10,070 bases of DNA, from positions 1-10,070 of the forward strand of contig JAJDEC010000053.1 of assembly GCA_029259995.1 (NCBI GenBank), read 5' to 3'. How positions within the stretch are numbered: position 1 is the first letter of the stretch; every line of letters starts with the position of its first letter. Positions 1 through 7,420 of this stretch are shown piece after piece. This DNA is from Phycisphaerae bacterium. GTDB lineage: Bacteria; Planctomycetota; Phycisphaerae; UBA1845; UTPLA1. A program made the position numbers and the translations under genes. The notes below the pieces were generated by a model that was given only the letters and a program-made list of their open reading frames with translations, did no database searches and was not told where the DNA came from.

Positions 1-1014
1 CACGGCCTGCGCGAACTCGGCTTCGTCGAGCGCGTCGCCGGGAAGCGTTGCCGTGAATGTGTGTTGCGAGAGGTGTTCGTAGTCGCCCGATTTCCGCAAA
101 TCATCTGCGATGCACACGATGGACGAGCTGTCCAGTCCGCCGGATAGGCAACTGCCGATCGGTACTTCGCCTTGCAGATGTCGCGAGACACTTGTGCGAA
201 GCATTGCTGCCAGATGCTCAGTCGAATCGCTCCAACCCACGCCGCCCGGCTCGCGAAAGCCCCGCAATTCCCCGCCGGCATGCATCGTCCCTTTGCCGCG
301 CAGGTCGAGATCGAGCAGATGCCCGGCTGGAAGCGACCAGACATCTTCGAACATCGTCTCTTCGTTGGAATCGATGCGGCCGTCGCACAGGAAATCGCGA
401 AGCACGGCTTCGTTGATGCCAGCGGGTTGACCGGGCAATGTCAGCAGCGCCTTGATTTCCGAAGCGAACGCCATGCCGCCATCGAAACGGCAGAGGTACA
501 GCGGTTTGATGCCGAAGAAGTCGCGGGCGAGGAGCATCTTGCCGGCTGTCCAGTCGACGATGGCGCAGGCGAACATGCCATCGAATCGCGAAAAGACGTC
601 ACTGCCCCATGTGCGATATCCGTTCAGCAGAACTTCCGTGTCGCTGTGCCCGCGGAAGCGCATGCCTTGATCGGCAAGTTCGTTTCGCAACTCGGCGTGA
701 TTGTAGATCTCGCCGTTGTATGCGAGCCAGACGCGGCCGTCTTCGCTGGCCATCGGCTGCTGTCCCGCGTCGCTGCGATCGACAATGGAGAGGCGGCGCG
801 AGGCGATGCCGAGTTTGGCGGGGATGAAGCTCCAATCCGGCGCGTCATCTTTTCCGGGAAAGCGCCGTTCGACGGTCGGTCGGCCGCCCATGCCGAAGAC
901 GACGCCGCCGCCGTCATCGGGACCGCGATGAAACATGGTCTGCGTCATCGCCGTCAGACGATCGGGCATCGCCGGATCGATTTCATCCAGGAGTATTCCA
1001 GCGATTCCGCACAT
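1..1014 (-). CDS. asnB: Asparagine synthase (glutamine-hydrolysing), C-terminal part beyond the window
   Basis: Read on the minus strand from the ATG at 1014, the frame stays open for 338 codons to the window edge. The N-terminus is MCGIAGI, so Cys2 is the class II glutamine amidotransferase nucleophile. The glutaminase domain shows RRLSIVD (about residues 73-79), YNGEIYN (99-105) and SDTEV (124-128), all glutamine-pocket motifs. The synthetase domain opens with the PP-loop ATP pyrophosphatase motif SGGLDSS (291-297). The family usually has 600-650 residues, so about half is visible. It transfers amide nitrogen from glutamine to aspartate, or in surface-glycan clusters to an unknown acceptor, in the cytoplasm. 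AGGA lies 8 bp before the start, and the gene begins 12 bp after the upstream glycosyltransferase stop, so co-transcription is likely. Whether it makes free asparagine or amidates a sugar or peptide cannot be told from this part. Confidence 0.95.
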   Translation of the reverse strand, partial: MCGIAGILLDEIDPAMPDRLTAMTQTMFHRGPDDGGGVVFGMGGRPTVERRFPGKDDAPDWSFIPAKLGIASRRLSIVDRSDAGQQPMASEDGRVWLAYNGEIYNHAELRNELADQGMRFRGHSDTEVLLNGYRTWGSDVFSRFDGMFACAIVDWTAGKMLLARDFFGIKPLYLCRFDGGMAFASEIKALLTLPGQPAGINEAVLRDFLCDGRIDSNEETMFEDVWSLPAGHLLDLDLRGKGTMHAGGELRGFREPGGVGWSDSTEHLAAMLRTSVSRHLQGEVPIGSCLSGGLDSSSIVCIADDLRKSGDYEHLSQHTFTATLPGDALDEAEFAQAV

Positions 1015-1026
1015 CCGGCCCGTCCT

Positions 1027-2202
1027 TCATTTCGCGTCGAGAATCCTCTCGAAGACGTCGTTGTAGATCATCGCAACGGTCGCGCCGCTGAAGCGCTGGC
1101 GCGCTTTGGCGGCGATGGCATCTCGATCATAATCGCGACACGATTCGATCATCCGCCGCAATCCTGCTTCCAACGAATGCACATCGCCCCGCTCGACGAG
1201 GATTCCATTGTCGTCGTCGATGAATTCCGCACAAGCCGTGCCGTGCGTCGTCACGACGGGCAGTCCGACGCACAACGCCTCGGCGACGGTCATTCCGAAT
1301 GTTTCTTCCAACGAGGGATGGACGAGAAAATCTGCATTCTGCATATGTTTGCAGACTTCCGTACGCGGGCAACTCGCATGATGCAGGATGCCCACGTCGT
1401 CGGCCGTCAGGAACGGGGCGATCACGACGGCCAACGGTCCGTCGCCCACAAAATGGAACTCGCAACTCGGACTTCCGTTCCGGATTGCGGCAATCGCGCT
1501 GACGAGTGTCGCAACGCCCTTCTCTCGCGTCAGGCGGCCGACGAACAGACCGCGGACGCACTCACGCGCCGGGCGCGCGGCGGGGGCGAATTGGCTCGAC
1601 ACTGGATTGCCGCACACTTCAATCTTGTTACGGATTCCCGCATCCGCAATCTGGCGACGCAGGTGATCGCTGACTGCGACGCGCATCGCGGCGGCATCGA
1701 AAGCCGTCCGGGCCAGACTCGCCGATTCGTGTGGATCCATCACGAGCGAAAACGGGCCCGTGTGTTCGGTCAACACGACACGGAGCGAGAGCGGATCGCT
1801 GAGATTCGTGCAGGCCCATCCGGCCGGTACGGCGCACATGGCGTGGAGGATGTCGGGCTCGCCGTGGCGCTGACGATACGCGGCAAGTCCTCTGGCGAGC
1901 CAATCGCGAACGCGAATCGCCCGACGAGCCAAGCGGCCAAAGGACGTCTGCAATCCGCGAATACGGACGACGGGCGTACCGGCGACGGTCGTCTCGTGCA
2001 GGATGCGCGGAGCCAAGGGCTTTCGTTCGCCGCGGCCGAGCTGGCGAAGACCGACGAGATCGGGATAGATGACGCCGACTGTCGCGCCGGCATCGGCGAA
2101 GGCCTCGACGTAATCCTGGAAGAAGACGCCGGCATGCGGCTGTTCGGGGGATGGCCACCAAGCGGGGACGATGACGACGTGTTTTCCGGTCAGTGCGTTC
2201 AT
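1027..2202 (-). CDS. GT4-family (GT-B fold) glycosyltransferase
   Basis: The product has 391 residues, a normal length for family GT4. The N-terminal Rossmann half starts with HVVIVPAWWPSPEQPHAGVF (about 8-27), the usual P-x-G-x-F acceptor-side loop. The C-terminal half carries FVGRLTREKG (220-229), whose Arg and Lys normally contact the nucleotide-sugar phosphates, then FHFVGDGPL (249-257), and the retaining-enzyme E-x7-E motif in EETFGMTVAEAL (E300 and E308). The family moves a sugar from a nucleotide donor to a lipid-linked or glycan acceptor at the cytoplasmic face of the membrane. The donor and acceptor cannot be named from sequence. An AGGA box sits just before the ATG. The gene leads straight into asnB, an arrangement common in exopolysaccharide and O-antigen clusters. 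No signal peptide or membrane segment is seen. Confidence 0.93.
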   Translation of the reverse strand: MNALTGKHVVIVPAWWPSPEQPHAGVFFQDYVEAFADAGATVGVIYPDLVGLRQLGRGERKPLAPRILHETTVAGTPVVRIRGLQTSFGRLARRAIRVRDWLARGLAAYRQRHGEPDILHAMCAVPAGWACTNLSDPLSLRVVLTEHTGPFSLVMDPHESASLARTAFDAAAMRVAVSDHLRRQIADAGIRNKIEVCGNPVSSQFAPAARPARECVRGLFVGRLTREKGVATLVSAIAAIRNGSPSCEFHFVGDGPLAVVIAPFLTADDVGILHHASCPRTEVCKHMQNADFLVHPSLEETFGMTVAEALCVGLPVVTTHGTACAEFIDDDNGILVERGDVHSLEAGLRRMIESCRDYDRDAIAAKARQRFSGATVAMIYNDVFERILDAK

Positions 2203-2349
2203 CGATTCCTATCAACCCGACACGGCAAGCAAGGCGATACGATTTCCTGAATTCGCGGCAACATCGTCGTCTTCGCGAACGTGCGGCTTCGCCGGAGCGA
2301 TCACGATTCCAGACGTTAACGTTGGACGCGTGACGATACAAACGTTTCA
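2203..2349. promoter_or_regulatory. Divergent promoter region between two glycosyltransferases
   Basis: These 147 bp separate divergent GT4 genes and must hold the promoters of both, unless the right-hand gene is read from elsewhere. A perfect 10-bp palindrome, ACGTTAACGT, lies at 2313-2322, 28 bp before the plus-strand start, and could be an operator. I find no convincing -35/-10 pair. The minus-strand gene has AGGA before its ATG, while the plus-strand gene has no SD-like sequence. Confidence 0.4.
2313..2322. repeat. 10-bp perfect palindrome, possible operator
   Basis: ACGTTAACGT reads the same on both strands. It lies in the divergent gap, 28 bp upstream of the second glycosyltransferase. 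An exact 10-bp palindrome in a short promoter region may bind a dimeric regulator, but one isolated copy can also arise by chance. Confidence 0.3.
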
Positions 2350-3636
2350 ATGCCCGTCGTGAGCGAATCTGCGTTGAAGAACATCCTGCTGCTGACGTAC
2401 TGGTATCCGCCCGGCGTCGGTGCCGCGGCGGAACGAATGGCGAGCTTTGCCGCGTATCTGCCCGAGCATGGCTGGAACGTTCACGTCTTGTGCGCCGATC
2501 GCGGCACGCGCAACGCTGAGGATCGCGATGAAGACTCGACGTCCATCCTTCGTGTGAGCGATCCAATGGCCAAGGAAGGACCCATTTTTGCGGATTACGA
2601 TCCGCGATTGCCGGGGACGCCCGCGTGGAAGCATTTTCTCAAGCGATTCGTCTTTCCGGATCGATTTGTGCGCTGGCGGAAGGCTGCGGAACAGGCGGCG
2701 TCGATGCTTCTTGCCAGGACGCAATTCGACGTCATTCTCGCCACGTTTCCGCCGGCCAGCACGATCCAATTGGCGATTGCGTTGCATGAACAATCGGGAG
2801 CGCCGCTGGTGCTGGATTTTCGCGATCGATGGATTGGGCCCGGCGGTTACGAACCGACGAGCCGGCGCGTTCTCGACAAGCATCGCGCCCTTGAGCGCGA
2901 GGCGGTTCGAAAGGCCGCGGCCGTCATCGCCGTATCGAAGAACATGGCGGACGCCATCGCCGAAGAGAACGGCATCGAGCCGGAAAGAGTTCACGTTGTG
3001 CCGAACGGGTATGAGCCCATCGCGGATTGGGACGGCGCGCCGCTGGATGCGAAGGATGGCGTATCAGGTGTTGATCGATCGGATCTTTCAATCGCACACG
3101 TCGGCACGGTCATTCCGCGCAATCGCCCCGATTTGTTCTTTCAGGCGCTTTCAACATTGAAGGACGATGCTCGATTGCGTGGCCTGCGATTTCGGTTCGT
3201 GGGCAATCTGTCGTGCGACTACGTTCGATCGATCGGGCTCGATAGTCTCGTTGAGACGACGGGCCTTGTCGATCGGGACACGGCGCGACGGGAGATGCGT
3301 GACGCCGACGCCCTGCTGCTGCTCGTGGGCGACTATGTCGGCAAGTGGGGACACAACGCGAAGCTCTTCGAGTATGTGCAGGCCGGCCGGCCGATTCTGT
3401 GTCTGGAGGAATCGGCGGGCAGCAACGACGGAAAACTGTTGAAGCAGTTCGTCGGCGAGCGATGCTTCTTCGCAAGGCTGGACGACGCAGACGGTCTGGC
3501 GAATGCGATCAGGCAATTGAAAACGTATCTTGCGGAACGACCCAACGCGGCGATCGAACTTCGCGCCGAGTTTAGGGCATACAGCCGACGCGAAGTTGCC
3601 GTGATACTCTCACAAATCATCGATAAGATCTGCTGA
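2350..3636 (+). CDS. GT4-like glycosyltransferase
   Basis: The product has 428 residues. The N-terminal domain begins ILLLTYWYPPGVGAAAERM (about 12-30), the typical opening of bacterial GT4 enzymes of capsule and O-antigen loci. Later come DFRDRW (156-161), AVIAVSKNMAD (191-201) and VPNGYEP (217-223), the hinge into the donor-binding half. The C-terminal half has HVGTVIPRNRPD (250-261), FRFVGN (281-286) and KLFEYVQAGRPIL (338-350), which takes the place of the E-x7-E donor loop. It probably adds a sugar to a lipid-linked intermediate in the cytoplasm; donor and acceptor are unknown. The ATG at 2350 is kept because the Rossmann core follows within 12 residues, although no SD is present. It is divergent from the other GT4 gene and convergent, 18 bp apart, with the FlgM-like gene. 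Confidence 0.92.
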   Translation: MPVVSESALKNILLLTYWYPPGVGAAAERMASFAAYLPEHGWNVHVLCADRGTRNAEDRDEDSTSILRVSDPMAKEGPIFADYDPRLPGTPAWKHFLKRFVFPDRFVRWRKAAEQAASMLLARTQFDVILATFPPASTIQLAIALHEQSGAPLVLDFRDRWIGPGGYEPTSRRVLDKHRALEREAVRKAAAVIAVSKNMADAIAEENGIEPERVHVVPNGYEPIADWDGAPLDAKDGVSGVDRSDLSIAHVGTVIPRNRPDLFFQALSTLKDDARLRGLRFRFVGNLSCDYVRSIGLDSLVETTGLVDRDTARREMRDADALLLLVGDYVGKWGHNAKLFEYVQAGRPILCLEESAGSNDGKLLKQFVGERCFFARLDDADGLANAIRQLKTYLAERPNAAIELRAEFRAYSRREVAVILSQIIDKIC

Positions 3637-3654
3637 TCCGGGACGAAACGGCCG

Positions 3655-3864
3655 TCACGCCGCGCCTCGTGCAGTCAGGTCTTGCGCCAAGACTGGCGCG
3701 AGAATATCGACGGTACGGGAGATGCGATCGGGCGTGAGGTACTCGCCCTTGGCGATCTCGTCCCGCAGAATGTCGATGAAGTCGCGGCGCGGGGTTTTCG
3801 CCTGCCGGCGGGCTTCGTCAATTGCGGGTCGGGGAAGTACTGCTTGTTGAATTGCGCCGTTCAT
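3655..3864 (-). CDS. Small FlgM-like (anti-sigma-28 type) protein
   Basis: The product has 69 residues and no signal peptide or membrane segment. Residues 28-62 (DFIDILRDEIAKGEY, then TPDRISRTVDIL) match the general pattern of the FlgM C-terminal helices: an Ir-x2-I-x-x-G-x-Y turn followed by an amphipathic helix. FlgM proteins bind and hold off the flagellar sigma factor FliA. The N-terminal 20 residues are polar and probably disordered, as in FlgM. The start is well supported: AGGAGGT sits 4 bp before the ATG, the best ribosome site in the window, which suggests high expression. No flagellar gene lies nearby, so the partner is unknown. It could instead be a lineage-specific small regulator that only resembles FlgM. 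It converges with the upstream glycosyltransferase. Confidence 0.6.
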   Translation of the reverse strand: MNGAIQQAVLPRPAIDEARRQAKTPRRDFIDILRDEIAKGEYLTPDRISRTVDILAPVLAQDLTARGAA

Positions 3865-4180
3865 GTTGACCTCCTGTCAAACGGTTGACGCGGTTGTTCG
3901 GCCTCCTGTGCCTGCAGTGCCGACGGCAGCCTTCGCGATTCGTCGCGTCACTGACTGCCCCCTTTGTACGTCATGATAGGCGCGAAAGTTTTGTCGGCTG
4001 TGAATTAATGATGAAGAAGTGCTAATTGGGTGCAGCGCAGTCGTGAAAATCATACTCCATCCTGCGAAAGGCGGGGCATCACGCGGTACGCATTTTGTGG
4101 GTGAGTAAGCCGATTGTCCGAACCCAGACATAACCAGACCGCTTCCTCTGAAACTCCATGAAGAGGCAACGCACGACGCC
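3865..4180. other. 316-bp intergenic gap between the FlgM-like gene and rtcA
   Basis: No supported gene lies here. The open frame on the minus strand across it (3877-4284) has no family signature and overlaps rtcA. The gap must hold promoters for two divergent genes. It contains the SD hairpin at 3866-3889, a 9-bp dyad GTCACTGAC at 3947-3955, and the most AT-rich stretch of the area at about 3985-4027. I see no clear sigma-70 pair, and no sigma-54 site of the kind that drives rtc genes in Escherichia coli. The rtcA leader has GAGG 13 bp before the ATG, rather far for a ribosome site. Confidence 0.5.
3866..3889 (-). promoter_or_regulatory. Strong SD inside a small hairpin, with a competing upstream hairpin
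   Basis: On the minus strand the leader reads GTCAA-CCGT-TTGAC-AGGAG-GTCAA-C-ATG. The central TTGAC (3880-3876) can pair with the upstream GTCAA (3889-3885), leaving the SD free. It can instead pair with the downstream GTCAA (3870-3866), placing AGGAG in a 5-nt loop just before the start. The two 5-bp stems exclude each other. They are short, so a regulatory role is only a suggestion. Confidence 0.35.
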
Positions 4181-5209
4181 ATGATCGACATCGACGGTTC
4201 ATACGGTGAAGGCGGTGGGCAAATATTGCGCTCATCACTCGCGCTCTCGATCTTGACCGGTACGCCGGTTCGGATTCGGAACATTCGCGCCGGCCGCAGA
4301 AAACCCGGATTGCTGCGACAGCATCTGACGGCAGTTCAGGCGGCAACGCAGGTCTGCGGTGCTCGTGTCCACGGCGATTCGATCGGTTCGCCGGAAGTCG
4401 TTTTCGACCCGGGGGAAGTCATCGGCGGCGCCTACGAATTCGACGTCGGAACGGCGGGCAGCACGACGCTGGTGCTCCAGACGATCCTCATTCCGCTGAT
4501 GCTTGCCGATCGCCCCAGTCGAATCGTACTCGACGGCGGAACGCATAATCCGTTCGCCCCGCCGTTCGACTTTCTGGCAAAGGCCTATTTGCCGCTGGTC
4601 AATCGAATGGGGCCTTCCGTTCGCGCGACGCTGGAGCGCCCCGGCTTCTACCCGGCCGGCGGCGGCCGAATCGTCGTTGAGATCGATCCGGCGACGTCGC
4701 TCCGTGGATTTGCGTTGTGCGAGCGCGGCCCGCTGACGCGTCAGCACGGCCGTGTGATCGTCGCCAATCTGCCGCCGAGCATCGGTGAGCGCGAAATCTC
4801 CGTGTTGAACAAGCAGCTTGGCTGGGAATCCGAGGCGTTTGAACTCGAAATCGTGACAAAGTGTCGCGGCCCCGGAAATATTGTAACCCTCTCACTTGAA
4901 TACGAGCAGGTAACAGAAGTGTTTACCGGTTTCGGCGAAGTCAGGCGATCCGCGGAGGCGGTCGCGACGCATGCCGTACAGATGTGCCAGCGATATCTGG
5001 GCCAGTCGGCACCCGTCGGTGAATACCTGACGGATCAACTGATGCTGCCCATGGCCGTGTCCGGATCGGGTGCGTTGCGTTCCACGGGGCTATCAGGACA
5101 TTCGGAGACACATATCGAATTAATCCGTCGATTCCTAAGAGTGTCGATTGACCGACATAGAAACCACGACAGGTCAGAAACATTAACCTTCGCAGAGAAA
5201 ACGACTTAG
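4181..5209 (+). CDS. rtcA: RNA 3'-terminal phosphate cyclase
   Basis: The product has 342 residues, the usual length. RtcA uses ATP to turn an RNA 3'-phosphate into a 2',3'-cyclic phosphate through an AMP-enzyme intermediate. Family signatures are in order: DGSYGEGGGQILRSSLALS (5-23), RAGRRKPGLLRQHLTAVQAA (37-56), GGTHNPFAPPFDF (119-131), RPGFYPAGGG (153-162), VGEYLTDQLMLPMA (279-292) and GHSETHIELIRRFL (306-319). His307 lies where the family's adenylated histidine (His309 in E. coli) is expected. The protein is cytoplasmic. The ATG at 4181 is right because the conserved MIDIDGSYGEGGGQ block begins at once. No RtcB ligase or RtcR activator is next to it, unlike the E. coli operon, so regulation is probably different. 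The last 20 residues are polar and less conserved. Confidence 0.95.
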   Translation: MIDIDGSYGEGGGQILRSSLALSILTGTPVRIRNIRAGRRKPGLLRQHLTAVQAATQVCGARVHGDSIGSPEVVFDPGEVIGGAYEFDVGTAGSTTLVLQTILIPLMLADRPSRIVLDGGTHNPFAPPFDFLAKAYLPLVNRMGPSVRATLERPGFYPAGGGRIVVEIDPATSLRGFALCERGPLTRQHGRVIVANLPPSIGEREISVLNKQLGWESEAFELEIVTKCRGPGNIVTLSLEYEQVTEVFTGFGEVRRSAEAVATHAVQMCQRYLGQSAPVGEYLTDQLMLPMAVSGSGALRSTGLSGHSETHIELIRRFLRVSIDRHRNHDRSETLTFAEKTT

Positions 5210-5223
5210 GCCGATATCTTTGT

Positions 5224-5242
5224 TGTGTAACGATGTGTAACG
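5224..5242 (+). repeat. Tandem TGTGTAACG direct repeat, 10-bp period
   Basis: Two exact copies of TGTGTAACG (5224-5232 and 5234-5242) are one base apart, giving a 10-bp period, close to one turn of the helix. They lie 15 bp after the rtcA stop and about 120 bp upstream of the preferred desaturase start. Tandem half-sites on one face of DNA are typical of OmpR/PhoB-type response regulators. The regulator is not known, and chance cannot be excluded. Confidence 0.4.
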
Positions 5243-5314
5243 GCCCCATTCGCCGACCGTTGAAGCCACTCGCCGGAATGCAGAATGTCGGTTACGCTTT
5301 CCGATGGCGCAAGA

Positions 5315-5330
5315 GGCTCCGCCTGGAGCC
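5315..5330 (+). repeat. GC-rich hairpin upstream of the desaturase
   Basis: GGCTCC-GCCT-GGAGCC forms a perfect 6-bp stem with a 4-nt loop. No T-run follows, so it is not a standard intrinsic terminator. It lies between the two possible desaturase starts (5304 and 5364), so it is either leader RNA structure or part of an N-terminal extension. Confidence 0.3.
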
Positions 5331-5363
5331 CGCCGAATAACCACAGGATGGTTTGAACACGAA

Positions 5364-6500
5364 ATGACAACAACAATTGGCGCTGTCGCGCCTGATGAAG
5401 GGATTCACCGTTCACCGGTCGTTGCACCGGTCAAATTCGAGCGTGGGTCTATTTTCCATAGAACGCTTCGCGAACGCGTCGAAACCTATTTTCGAGAGAC
5501 AGGTCGAAAGCAGCGTGATTGCTGGCAGATGTACCTGAAATCCGTCGTCGTTCTGTTGGTCCTCGCGGGATCTTACTTCGGCATCCTGATGCTCGGGGGC
5601 GCCGTATTGCCGACGCTCTTGTTGGCCGTGGTACTTGGCGGCTCGATGGCGCTGGTCGGATTCAACGTTCAACACGACGGCGGCCATCGCTCCTACTCAA
5701 CCAATCGCTGGATCAACAAGTGTGCGGCGCTCACGCTCGACATGCTCGGCGCGAGTTCATATGTCTGGGCGCGCAAGCACAATTCGATTCATCACAGCTA
5801 CACGAACATCACGGATCACGACGATGACATCGACGTTCGTCCGTTCGGCCGGCTGTCTCCGCATCAACCGCGGATCAAGATGCATCGTGTGCAGCATCTC
5901 TATCTCTGGTTTCTTTACGGATTCCTTCCGGTCAAATGGCACTTCTACGATGATTTTCGAAACATTGCCGTGGGTCAGATCGGTTGCACGAAAATGCCTC
6001 GTCCCAAGGGGCTGGATCTGGCGATTTTCATTGGCGGCAAGATCTTCTTCTTCGGAATGACCTTCGTGTTGCCCATGTTCTTCCTGCCGTGGTGGTTGGT
6101 TATCGCTTCTTACGGTGTCGCCACGTTCGTCGAAGGCGTCGGCCTGAGCGTCGTGTTTCAGCTGGCTCATTGCGTCGAAGAGGCCGAATTCCCGATGCCG
6201 ACGCCGGAAACGCATCGCATCGAAAACTGCTGGGCCGTGCACCAGGTTGAAACGACGGTGGACTTCGCACCGCGAAGTCGAGTGCTTGCATGGCTCGTCG
6301 GCGGTCTCAACTGCCAGGTCGAGCACCACTTGTTCCCGCAGATCTGCCACATTCACTATCCGGCGATTTCAAAAATCGTTGAAGATACGTGCCGGGAGTT
6401 CGGGTTGCGCTATCTCAGCAATCCATCGCTGCTTGCGGGAATCTCGTCGCACTTTCGCTTCCTGCGTCAGATGGGACGGCCGGCGCTGACGGCGGCCTGA
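5364..6500 (+). CDS. Membrane fatty acid desaturase, front-end (delta-6-like) type without cytochrome b5
   Basis: This is an integral-membrane di-iron desaturase, expected to put a double bond into an acyl chain of a lipid or acyl-CoA. Counting from this ATG, the three histidine boxes are HDGGH (104-108), HNSIHH (139-144) and QVEHH (318-322). Gln instead of His at the start of the third box is typical of front-end (delta-5/delta-6) and linoleoyl-CoA desaturase-like enzymes (COG3239). Hydrophobic segments lie at about 60-100 and 218-267, on both sides of box 2. No cytochrome b5 domain (HPGG) is present, so electrons must come from a separate carrier. The product is 378 residues. An in-frame ATG at 5304 would add 20 residues, but their codons (ATA, ACA) look unlike the gene, the homologous core starts later, and neither ATG has an SD. 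Regiospecificity is not determined. Confidence 0.92.
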   Translation: MTTTIGAVAPDEGIHRSPVVAPVKFERGSIFHRTLRERVETYFRETGRKQRDCWQMYLKSVVVLLVLAGSYFGILMLGGAVLPTLLLAVVLGGSMALVGFNVQHDGGHRSYSTNRWINKCAALTLDMLGASSYVWARKHNSIHHSYTNITDHDDDIDVRPFGRLSPHQPRIKMHRVQHLYLWFLYGFLPVKWHFYDDFRNIAVGQIGCTKMPRPKGLDLAIFIGGKIFFFGMTFVLPMFFLPWWLVIASYGVATFVEGVGLSVVFQLAHCVEEAEFPMPTPETHRIENCWAVHQVETTVDFAPRSRVLAWLVGGLNCQVEHHLFPQICHIHYPAISKIVEDTCREFGLRYLSNPSLLAGISSHFRFLRQMGRPALTAA

Positions 6501-6643
6501 TCGGGCGCGATTTCCAGCGATCCTGCGTTTGGTCTGATTGATTGCGCAGGCGTCGCTACGGGAAACACGTGCGCCACGAATCGAGCGAATCAGCGGCCGC
6601 GACGATCGTCAATCGCAATGCACAACGAGCATCCGTCAGAAGT
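6501..6643. other. Convergent gap between desaturase and methyltransferase
   Basis: These 143 bp separate two convergent stops and should carry termination signals for both. The only notable structure is CCTGCG (6522-6527) with its complement CGCAGG (6545-6550), a 6-bp stem with a 17-nt loop and no T-run. I do not call it an intrinsic terminator. No gene is supported here. Confidence 0.3.
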
Positions 6644-7420
6644 TCATGCGTCGGCGGACTTCATGGATCGTGTTGCGATATAAGTTGCCATGTATTTGCT
6701 GAGCGCGTTCGTCGGGTCGCGATCCTCAAACAAGCCCGTCAAGACGAATCCCGAATCAAGCTGCGCCCCAATCTGCTGTTCCAGCGTGTGTCCGAACATG
6801 AGCGGTTCCGATTTGTCGATAAAGGCCTGCCGTTCCTCCTGTGCGATGTCCGTCAACTCGGAGAATGGCAGGGAATGCCGCACTGAGAGAGTCCTCGATT
6901 CAAGCTTCTGCCCGTCAAAGATGAACATTGCCGGTGTTGTGAATCCGACAAGCAGAATTCCGCCGGGGCGCAGGACTCGCGCGCACTCGCGCCAAACGGG
7001 ACGCACGTCCTCTGCAAAACAGTTGGAGCATGGATTGAACACGAGATCGAAACTGCGATCCGCGAATGCACACAAATTCGCCATATCGCCCTGGACGGTC
7101 GTCAGAGAGAGTCCTTCCCGTTCGGCGACCATTCGATCCTGTGCGAGTTGTCGATCGGAATTGTCGAATACCGTCACATGGGCACCGGCGGCCGCGAAAA
7201 TTGGCCCCTGTTGACCGCCGCCGGATGCCAGGGCGAGCACGCTGCAGTTGCTGAGACTCGGAAACCAGTCCCGAGGCACGGGGATTGTCGGCGTGAGCAG
7301 CACGCGCCAATCGCCCTGCCGTGCCCGGCTGATCTCCGCGGATTCGACTGGAATCGTCCACTCGTTTTTCTGCTCAACCTGCGCATTCCACGCCTGACGG
7401 TTATACTCACGTGCATCCAT
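6644..7420 (-). CDS. Class I SAM-dependent methyltransferase, substrate unknown
   Basis: The product has 258 residues. Motif I is VLALASGGGQQGPIF (61-75), a known variant of the glycine-rich SAM loop. Next come VTVFDNSDRQL (82-92), with Asp86 placed to bind the SAM ribose, then GDMANLCAFADRSFDLVF (111-128), and RPGGILLVGF (151-160) after the motif III helix. This is the Methyltransf_11-like fold. The GGGQQGP and FNPCSNCF features mark a widespread subfamily of small-molecule methyltransferases whose substrate is not established. It is cytoplasmic, with no membrane segment. No SD precedes the ATG at 7420, and the message may be leaderless (see the promoter entry). It is divergent from the FMN reductase-like gene and convergent with the desaturase, so it is probably transcribed alone. 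Confidence 0.9.
   Translation of the reverse strand: MDAREYNRQAWNAQVEQKNEWTIPVESAEISRARQGDWRVLLTPTIPVPRDWFPSLSNCSVLALASGGGQQGPIFAAAGAHVTVFDNSDRQLAQDRMVAEREGLSLTTVQGDMANLCAFADRSFDLVFNPCSNCFAEDVRPVWRECARVLRPGGILLVGFTTPAMFIFDGQKLESRTLSVRHSLPFSELTDIAQEERQAFIDKSEPLMFGHTLEQQIGAQLDSGFVLTGLFEDRDPTNALSKYMATYIATRSMKSADA

Noticed and set aside
172..2250. A 692-codon open frame on the plus strand across asnB and the first glycosyltransferase
   Set aside because: It lies antisense to two genes with clear family motifs, crosses their boundary and shows no recognisable domain. Long antisense frames are common in GC-rich DNA.
3984..3998. Half-matches to flagellar sigma-28 promoter boxes (GAAAGTTT on plus; GCCGACAA on minus)
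   Set aside because: The two halves are on opposite strands and neither has its partner box at the required spacing, so no complete sigma-28 promoter is present.
3877..4284. A 135-codon minus-strand frame filling the gap before rtcA
   Set aside because: It overlaps the conserved start of rtcA, has no SD, and its composition resembles random translation.
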